A stretch of 64,000 bases of DNA from Methylosarcina fibrata AML-C10 (GTDB lineage Bacteria > Pseudomonadota > Gammaproteobacteria > Methylococcales > Methylomonadaceae): positions 2,120,990 through 2,184,989 of the forward strand of contig NZ_KB889965.1 of the NCBI RefSeq assembly GCF_000372865.1, in the 5' to 3' direction. Position 1 is the first letter of the stretch. Each line of letters opens with the position of its first letter. The translations under genes and the position numbers were made by a program. The notes below the pieces were generated by a model. That model ran no database searches. It had not been told where the DNA came from and saw only the letters and a list, made by a program, of their open reading frames with translations. This document shows, in pieces, positions 58,696 to 64,000 of the stretch.

Positions 58696-59139
58696 CTATT
58701 CGCCGGGTTTCTTCAGCATCTTCCGCACCTCTCCCAAATGCATTTCTTCTTGGGCGATCATTCGCCTGGCGTATTCTTCGAGCATGACGTTGCGTCCCGA
58801 GACCAGTTCCAGCAACGTGTAATAAGCGGACAAGGCCAGCATTTCGTGATCGAGCGATTCCCGGAGAATGTCGCCGATGTCGTGCCGGTGGGTTTCCAAA
58901 AGCGGCCCGATGCCCAGGGACGGATGATTGCCCAACTGGGTGATCAACTCACCCGCCTCGTTGGCGTGCATCAGCGATTCGGAGGCCTGGCTTCGCATCC
59001 ACGACACGATCGGAATCCGCCCGTAGCCGAAAACCATCAAGGCATAATGGGTATAACGGACCACGCCGGCCAATTCGGTTTCCATGATTTTATTGAGCAC
59101 GGTCACCACTTCCTCGATATCTATTTGCGCGTTGGTCAT
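58696..59139 (-). CDS. Ferritin-like/bacterioferritin family protein
   Basis: 147 aa, four-helix bundle. Di-iron ligand motifs: METELAGVVRYTHYAL (Glu), ASESLMHANEAGE (Glu/His), DHEMLALSAYYTLLEL and AQEEMHLGEVRKML (ExxH). The start is the ATG at 59139, after GGGAGG; a longer frame to 59253 has no such site. A role in iron storage or protection is inferred from the family. Confidence 0.85.
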   Translation of the reverse strand: MTNAQIDIEEVVTVLNKIMETELAGVVRYTHYALMVFGYGRIPIVSWMRSQASESLMHANEAGELITQLGNHPSLGIGPLLETHRHDIGDILRESLDHEMLALSAYYTLLELVSGRNVMLEEYARRMIAQEEMHLGEVRKMLKKPGE

Positions 59140-59306
59140 GAAAGCCTCCCGGATCGTATGAATCGAAGTTCGACTATACTCGATTTTTTTTTGTTTGGAT
59201 AGAAACCCGATCATGGAAGTCGAATAAGCCTGAAGCACGTACAGTTCATCCATTTACTGAGCAGGAAACCCGCAGACAGCCCGGCGGATGGCTCTTGTCC
59301 TGACCT

Positions 59307-59483
59307 ATGAAGCCGATTCGGTTGATTCTGCGGGATTTTACCGGCCTGGCGGCCACCGCCGGCTATGGCGACAAAGTCGAAGCGTTTAAAACACAAAGCC
59401 GCATTGACACGCCGATCGAAATCGAGTATTACCGTGACGGCGGCATTCTTCGGACCGTATCGAAAAAACTGCTGAAAGGCTGA
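59307..59483 (+). pseudogene. Aconitase C-terminal remnant
   Basis: 58 codons. The tail AFKTQSRIDTPIEIEYYRDG followed by GILRTVSKKLL matches the extreme C-terminus of AcnA-type aconitases (CRIDT...E..YY..GGIL). The remaining ~850 residues are absent. The frame starts with an ATG by chance or rearrangement. It is a relic rather than a functional gene. Confidence 0.65.
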
Positions 59484-59548
59484 AAAAGACAATTCCGAGG
59501 CCGTTAAGCCGCAAATGCTTTCGTCAAAATCAAGAGAGGATCATCCTT

Positions 59549-59932
59549 ATGGGCTGGAGAGAACGCAAACACGAAGACACCTATTCCGACGCCGAGGTCG
59601 AAGAACGGTTGAAGGAAGAACTGCCGCACTGGTACCTGGAAAACGGCTGGATTCGGCGCAAATACAAAACCAGCGGCTGGAAAGCGACGCTGATGGTGGT
59701 CAATACGATCGGGCATCTGGCCGAGGCGGCCTTTCATCACCCCGACCTGACCGTTTCCTACGCCTTCGTCATCGTCAAACTGATGAATCACGCCGCCAAA
59801 GGCATCACCAACAAGGATTTCGAACTGGCTCGTAAAATCGAGGAAGTAATCCAGTGGCAGCCCGGCAAGGAAGGCGGCGCTTTGGAGGGCACGCCCGACG
59901 ATCCTCGCTTCAAATACCTCAAATACGATTAA
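59549..59932 (+). CDS. 4a-hydroxytetrahydrobiopterin dehydratase (PCD/DCoH)-like protein
   Basis: 127 aa. The signature EAAFHHPDLTVSYAFVIVKL, then NHAAKGITNKDFELA, fits the pterin-4a-carbinolamine dehydratase pattern with the paired active-site His. The N-terminus adds about 30 charged residues. No aromatic amino acid hydroxylase gene is near, so a pterin or molybdopterin recycling role is only possible. It is followed 16 bp later by a small gene, likely an operon. Confidence 0.82.
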   Translation: MGWRERKHEDTYSDAEVEERLKEELPHWYLENGWIRRKYKTSGWKATLMVVNTIGHLAEAAFHHPDLTVSYAFVIVKLMNHAAKGITNKDFELARKIEEVIQWQPGKEGGALEGTPDDPRFKYLKYD

Positions 59933-59948
59933 TATCCGGAGGCCGAAA

Positions 59949-60155
59949 ATGAACGAAGACACCATGAACATGGAAATCCGAAAATACCTGAAACAGGTCG
60001 GCGTCACCTCCCAGCGCGAGATCGAGCACGCGGTGCAAAAAGCCCTCGAATCCGGGAAAATCAACGGCAACGAATCGTTCGACGTCAAGATGACGCTGGA
60101 AGCGCCGGCGCTGGGTTTGGTTCATCATATCGACGGGCATATTGCGCTGGAATGA
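59949..60155 (+). CDS. Small conserved-looking protein, function unknown
   Basis: 68 aa: MNMEIRKYLKQVGVTSQREI, then HAVQKALESGKINGNESFDV and a short beta-like tail. I recall similar short proteins in methylotroph and cyanobacterial genomes (DUF6494-like), but this is not secure. GGAGG precedes the ATG. Cotranscribed with the PCD-like gene. Confidence 0.7.
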   Translation: MNEDTMNMEIRKYLKQVGVTSQREIEHAVQKALESGKINGNESFDVKMTLEAPALGLVHHIDGHIALE

Positions 60156-60187
60156 GGATTGATCCGGTTTACTTGCTGGGATGTTTC

Positions 60188-60616
60188 TTAGCAGGCTAAT
60201 CTGACATCGGACAGCAGGGTAATCCGGCCGAAGCTCGCTGCTTTATCATAATAACGGCGGTCGGCGGTTACCAGTGCGGCGCCGGGGGTATTCAGAGCTA
60301 CCGCGTGGTAGAGCGTATCGAACAAGTGGTGCCGGCAACGGATCGCCAGATCCATCGCCGTGGCGTAAATCTCCGGCTCCTCGGCAAAACGACTTTCGAT
60401 GGCCAATAAATCGAACAAATCGTCCTGGGCTTCCTTCGGTTTTTCGCGGGCCAGCACCGCCGTCATCTCGGCAATAAAATGCGGAGGCTGTCGCATGCGT
60501 ATCCTGCCTTCATCGATGCCCGACAGGATCGCTAACGCCAAGCCGCAATCGGCTTCATCCTCTCGGCTCTGGAAAAACCATTTCAGGGCGACGCTGGCAT
60601 CGACCACGACAATCAT
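60188..60616 (-). CDS. vapC: PIN-domain toxin (VapC family)
   Basis: 142 aa. The PIN acidic residues lie in VVVDASVALKWFF (Asp), FIAEMTAVLA (Glu), LFDTLYHAVAL (Asp) and LVTADRRYYDKA (Asp). VapC proteins are RNases. The start overlaps the antitoxin stop by four bases. All four acidic positions are present, so the toxin may be active. Confidence 0.92.
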   Translation of the reverse strand: MIVVVDASVALKWFFQSREDEADCGLALAILSGIDEGRIRMRQPPHFIAEMTAVLAREKPKEAQDDLFDLLAIESRFAEEPEIYATAMDLAIRCRHHLFDTLYHAVALNTPGAALVTADRRYYDKAASFGRITLLSDVRLAC

Positions 60617-60846
60617 GGCCGACCGTCTTCCCGTGCGGCCTGCAGTTCTTCACTGCTCATGGCCGGGGCATGCTTACGCCGTTCCAGGATGCTTGCAATT
60701 GCCTCATGACTGCGCTGTTTACGCTGCGCGCGTTCGACGGCTTCGCGCATCAATTCGGCAATAACGGCGCTCTTGTTCTGGCCTTTGTAGGCCTCGTTAA
60801 ACGCGTCTTTAACGTCATCCGGCACACTGAAATTCACGGTAGCCAT
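60613..60846 (-). CDS. vapB: Antitoxin of the VapB/ribbon-helix-helix type
   Basis: 77 aa. MATVNFSVPDDVKDAFNEAY is a ribbon-helix-helix N-terminus; the C-terminal tail (RRKHAPAMSSEELQAAREDG) should wrap the toxin. I chose the ATG at 60846, five bases after AGGAGG; an adjacent ATG at 60849 is too close. Likely autoregulates vapBC. Confidence 0.87.
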   Translation of the reverse strand: MATVNFSVPDDVKDAFNEAYKGQNKSAVIAELMREAVERAQRKQRSHEAIASILERRKHAPAMSSEELQAAREDGRP

Positions 60847-61071
60847 CATAGCCTCCTCAGTTGTTGAAAATTTCAACAAATTATCCGCTCTTGCCGGCAG
60901 AATAGCAATGCGTCCGCAGACGTAGTGCAATGAAAAAAAATGGGGGCAGACTCTGAGATATCTGAACAAGCCCGCGTCGGACCTACGCGGGCTCGACAGC
61001 CTCGCTTCCGGAATTTTCCGCAGATCCGCTTGTTTCAAAGAAGCAAAACGCTCTTTTCCGAACAAAACTTT

Positions 61072-61170
61072 TCACTCCTCCGGATGCTCGTTGATGTCCA
61101 GCCACATCGCGTTGATGATGGCCAGGGCGCAGGCAAGCGCCACGCCTAAAGCCCATGCGAAATACCACAT
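61072..61170 (-). CDS. cydX: Cytochrome bd oxidase small subunit CydX
   Basis: 32 aa: MWYFAWALGVALACALAIIN, then an acidic tail ending EHPEE. The single helix and the WYFAW start are the CydX/YbgT hallmark. It lies 12 bp after cydB. It stabilises the haem groups of the bd oxidase in E. coli. Confidence 0.93.
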   Translation of the reverse strand: MWYFAWALGVALACALAIINAMWLDINEHPEE

Positions 61171-61182
61171 GACACATTCTCC

Positions 61183-62322
61183 TCAATACAAACCATGCTG
61201 ATTTTTTCGAATATCCTCGACCGTCACCTTGCCGCGCAACACGCGATAAACCCAGGCCGTGTAGGCCATGACGATAGGCATTAACAGAACGGTTGCGAAG
61301 CTCAGCAACAGCAGCGTGTAGCGGCTGGCGCCGGCGTCCCACACGGTCAGACTGCTGGACGGATCGACGCTGGACGGGACGATAAAAGGAAACATCGAAC
61401 CGCCGGCGGTAAGGATCACGCTGACGACGACTCCGCAACTGACGACGAAGGCGGTGCCGGCATAATGCTTCGCCGAAAAAAAGACGACCAGCCACGATCC
61501 GATCAGGGCAAACGCCGGCGCCAGCATCAGCAGCGGGTATTCGCTGTAATTGTCGAACCACAGGCCGGTGGCTTTTTCCACGGTTTTGGCAAGCGGCCTG
61601 ACAATGGCTTCGGTATCGACCGCCGACGTGATGCGGTAGCCGTGCAGGCTGATCGCGGCCCATAGGCCGGCAATAAAAAAACTCACGGTGAAGACGAGCG
61701 CCCCCCAGAAAACGGCGCGCCGGGCGCGTTCGGCAAGCACGGATTCGGTGCGGCAGAGCAGGAACGAGGCGCCGTGCATGCAAAGCAAAGCGACTCCCGT
61801 GACCACCGACAGCAACGCGAACGGATTGAACAGTTCCAGGAAACTGCCGGAGTACAGGGAGCGCAAATCTTCGTCGAGCTGAAACGGCAGCCCCTGAATG
61901 ATGTTGCCGACGGCGAGGCTCAACACCACCGAGGGCACCGCGCCGCCGGCGAACAAAGCCCAGTCCCAGGCACCGCGCCAGCGCGGGCCGGGCAATTTGC
62001 TGCGGTAATCGAAGCCGACCGGACGCAGGAACAGGCCGAACAAGAGCACCAGCATGCCGAGATAAAGCCCGGAAAAGACCGTGGCATAGACCAGAGGCCA
62101 AGCGCCGAAAGTGAAACCTCCGAGCGTGATCAGCCAGGTCTGGTTGCCTTCCCAGGTGGGGCCGATGGCGTTCAGCATCACCCGCCGTTCTTCATCCGAT
62201 TTACCGAGAAACGGCAGCAGCATGCCGATGCCGAGATCGAAGCCGTCCATGACGGCAAAACCGCAGACCAACAGGACCAGCACGGCCCACCAGAAGATCC
62301 TCAGCGTTTCGTAATCAAACAT
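61183..62322 (-). CDS. cydB: Cytochrome bd ubiquinol oxidase subunit II
   Basis: 379 aa, about nine membrane helices. DYETLRIFWWAVLVLLVCGF and MDGFDLGIGMLLPFL at the start and GPTWEGNQTWLITLGG are standard CydB motifs. It overlaps the cydA stop by eight bases. Pairs with CydA for high-affinity quinol oxidation under low oxygen. Confidence 0.96.
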   Translation of the reverse strand: MFDYETLRIFWWAVLVLLVCGFAVMDGFDLGIGMLLPFLGKSDEERRVMLNAIGPTWEGNQTWLITLGGFTFGAWPLVYATVFSGLYLGMLVLLFGLFLRPVGFDYRSKLPGPRWRGAWDWALFAGGAVPSVVLSLAVGNIIQGLPFQLDEDLRSLYSGSFLELFNPFALLSVVTGVALLCMHGASFLLCRTESVLAERARRAVFWGALVFTVSFFIAGLWAAISLHGYRITSAVDTEAIVRPLAKTVEKATGLWFDNYSEYPLLMLAPAFALIGSWLVVFFSAKHYAGTAFVVSCGVVVSVILTAGGSMFPFIVPSSVDPSSSLTVWDAGASRYTLLLLSFATVLLMPIVMAYTAWVYRVLRGKVTVEDIRKNQHGLY

Positions 62323-63880
62323 GACTCACTCCTTCCTGTTCGAAATGATAGCGGCCGGTATGAAGACTGCTCGGTCCCAGGCGCACGTATTTGGTCATCA
62401 GAAAAAGCTCGATGACGAGCAACACGGTATAAAAGAGCGTAAATCCGGCAAGGCTCGTATAGAGCTGGCCCGTGCTCACACTGGAAGTGCTCAGATGAGT
62501 CGGCAGAATGCCGGCGATGGTCCAGGGCTGCCGTCCGTATTCGGCGACGACCCAGCCGAGTTCGCTGGCGATCCAGGGCAAGGGAATGCCGTAAAACGCC
62601 AGGCGCAGAAGCCAGCGTTGTTTGTGCGCGGTCTGTCTGGCGTTGAAATAAAAAGCCGCGGCAAAAATGAACAGCATCGCTACGCCGCAGAACACCATAC
62701 CCCTGAAGGTCCAGAACATCGGTGCGACTTTGGGTATCGAGCGGCGGGTGGCCGCTTCGATCTGCTCCGGCGTTGCGTCAATGACATTTTCCGTGTAACG
62801 CTTTAACAACAGTCCGTAGCCGAGATCAGCCTTGCGCGTTTCAAACTCCGTCCTGGCTTTGATGTCCTGGTGGTTCTGCCTCAATTTTTGCAGATTGTCG
62901 TATGCGATCATGCCGTTTTTGATCCGTTCGCGATTGTTGTCGAGTATGTCCTTGATGCCGATGACCGTTTCATCCACCGAACGGGTCGCGATCAGGCCCA
63001 GCAGCCAGGGAAATTTGACCGCATAGCGGGTGGTCATGGTTTCTTCGTCGGGAAGGCCGACGATGGTGAAGGAAGCCGGCGGTTCCTCGGATTGCCATTC
63101 CGCCTCGATCGTGGCCAGCTTGGCTTTTTGCACTTCGCCCAGGGTATAACCGCTTTCATCGCCCAGCACGATGACCGACAAGATCGATGCCAGGCCGAAA
63201 CCGGCGGCGACTCTGAAAGACCGCCGGGCAAAAGCGATATCCCTGCCTTTCAACAGATAGTACGCGCTGATGCCGAGCACGAACGTCGAACCGGTGACGT
63301 AACCGGCCGCCGCCGTGTGAACGAACTTGACCTGCGCTACCGGATTGAAAAACAGATCGGCGAAGCTGGACAATTCCATGCGCATGGTTTCATAGTTGAA
63401 TTCCGCCCCGATCGGATGCTGCATCCAGCCGTTGGCGATCAAAATCCAGAGAGCCGACAGGCTGGTTCCGATGGCCAGCAGCCAGGTCACCGTCAAGTGC
63501 TGCACTTGGGTGAGACGGTCCCAGCCGAAGAAAAACAATCCGACGAAAGTCGATTCCAGAAAGAACGCCATCAGGCCCTCGATCGCCAGCGGCATGCCGA
63601 AAATATCGCCGACGTAATGCGAATAATAGGCCCAGTTGGTGCCGAACTGAAATTCCAGCGTCAGGCCGGTGGTCACTCCCATCGCGAAATTGATGCCGAA
63701 CAGTTTGCCCCAAAAACGGGTCATGTCTTTGTAAACGATCCGGTCGGTCATCACGTAAACCGATTCCATGATCGCCAGCAAAAACGACAATCCCAGCGTC
63801 AGCGGCACGAACAAAAAATGATACATTGCCGTCAGCGCAAACTGGAGACGCGACAACTCGACGATTTCATTGACGATCAT
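62315..63880 (-). CDS. cydA: Cytochrome bd ubiquinol oxidase subunit I
   Basis: 521 aa. LSRLQFALTAMYHFLFVPLT carries the haem b595/d His; KFVHTAAAGY carries His186-like and FWTFRGMVFC the Met ligand to haem b558. GRQPWTI is the diagnostic loop motif. The Q-loop region (about 240-370) is of the long type, as in E. coli. First gene of cydABX; a partial upstream gene overlaps it by ATGA. Confidence 0.96.
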   Translation of the reverse strand: MIVNEIVELSRLQFALTAMYHFLFVPLTLGLSFLLAIMESVYVMTDRIVYKDMTRFWGKLFGINFAMGVTTGLTLEFQFGTNWAYYSHYVGDIFGMPLAIEGLMAFFLESTFVGLFFFGWDRLTQVQHLTVTWLLAIGTSLSALWILIANGWMQHPIGAEFNYETMRMELSSFADLFFNPVAQVKFVHTAAAGYVTGSTFVLGISAYYLLKGRDIAFARRSFRVAAGFGLASILSVIVLGDESGYTLGEVQKAKLATIEAEWQSEEPPASFTIVGLPDEETMTTRYAVKFPWLLGLIATRSVDETVIGIKDILDNNRERIKNGMIAYDNLQKLRQNHQDIKARTEFETRKADLGYGLLLKRYTENVIDATPEQIEAATRRSIPKVAPMFWTFRGMVFCGVAMLFIFAAAFYFNARQTAHKQRWLLRLAFYGIPLPWIASELGWVVAEYGRQPWTIAGILPTHLSTSSVSTGQLYTSLAGFTLFYTVLLVIELFLMTKYVRLGPSSLHTGRYHFEQEGVSHV

Positions 63881-64000
63881 TGCGCTCTCTCCCGACCGGA
63901 TGGTGAAACCATAAGCGGACGATTTTCTCCGAACATTCTGCCGGCCATTATCTCTTCATTGATCGGCGGTTTTTTCCCGGCGAAAAATACCCACCAGAGT
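63877..64000 (-). CDS. Partial upstream gene overlapping cydA (5' end outside window)
   Basis: The last 40 codons of a frame read WVFFAGKKPPINEEIMAGRM and end GRERAQ, with a stop overlapping the cydA start (AATGA). It is presumably the first gene of the cyd operon, but its identity cannot be told from this tail. Confidence 0.5.
   Translation of the reverse strand, partial: LWWVFFAGKKPPINEEIMAGRMFGENRPLMVSPSGRERAQ

Overview
The window looks like part of the chromosome of a gammaproteobacterial (type I, Methylomonadaceae-like) methanotroph. The main evidence is a remnant of a copper membrane monooxygenase operon at 10.8-12.6 kb. A subunit B fragment is followed by subunit C, which is the B-then-C order of the divergent pxmABC operon rather than pmoCAB. 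Most flanking genes are GC-rich housekeeping or regulatory genes. No rRNA and no CRISPR array were seen; there is one tRNA, tRNA-Arg(CCU).

Layout. 1-5.5 kb: 3' end of purF, metZ, a convergent pair resembling an FAD oxidase (MnmC1-like) plus a YtqB/MnmM-like methyltransferase, and a divergent CarH-type B12-binding MerR regulator. 5.5-9.4 kb: ftsH and an unusual RpoD-like sigma factor. 9.4-15.4 kb: MFS transporter, intact pxmC, 5'-truncated pxmB, a REP/RAYT transposase block, a LysR regulator and a Yellow/MRJP-family protein with a 3' frameshift. 15.8-29.9 kb: APH-kinase fusion, ettA, a [2Fe-2S] protein, a Met-rich exported protein, a multicopper oxidase, yajR-cstA-ybdD, purEK, tRNA-Arg and a PhnB-like VOC protein. 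30-32 kb: HDOD-GAF-GGDEF protein.

32.4-48.5 kb is the accessory highlight. A giant, probably Sec-exported RHS protein (PKD domains, NHL propeller, RHS/YD repeats) has its variable C-terminal tip interrupted by an IS630-type element. Removing the element and one copy of its TA duplication restores an open frame that ends 3 nt before a small membrane-protein gene, the usual toxin-immunity arrangement. Behind it lies an AT-rich array of displaced tip fragments and putative immunity genes. The array is broken up by two more IS630-type elements, an internally deleted IS5-type element, a MITE and three copies of a palindromic repeat.

48.7-64 kb: a hybrid sensor/c-di-GMP pair (PAS-HisKA_2 kinase and REC-PAS-GGDEF-EAL), a MaoC-like protein, glgC, a fatty-acid hydroxylase family protein, a ferritin-like protein, an aconitase C-terminal relic, a pterin dehydratase-like protein, vapBC and the cydABX oxidase operon with a partial gene upstream.

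Functionally, the window combines purine, methionine, glycogen and respiratory genes with signs of recent gene decay (pxm, RAYT, Yellow, aconitase) and an active toxin-tip exchange locus. All family assignments rest on motifs read by eye; no database search was run.
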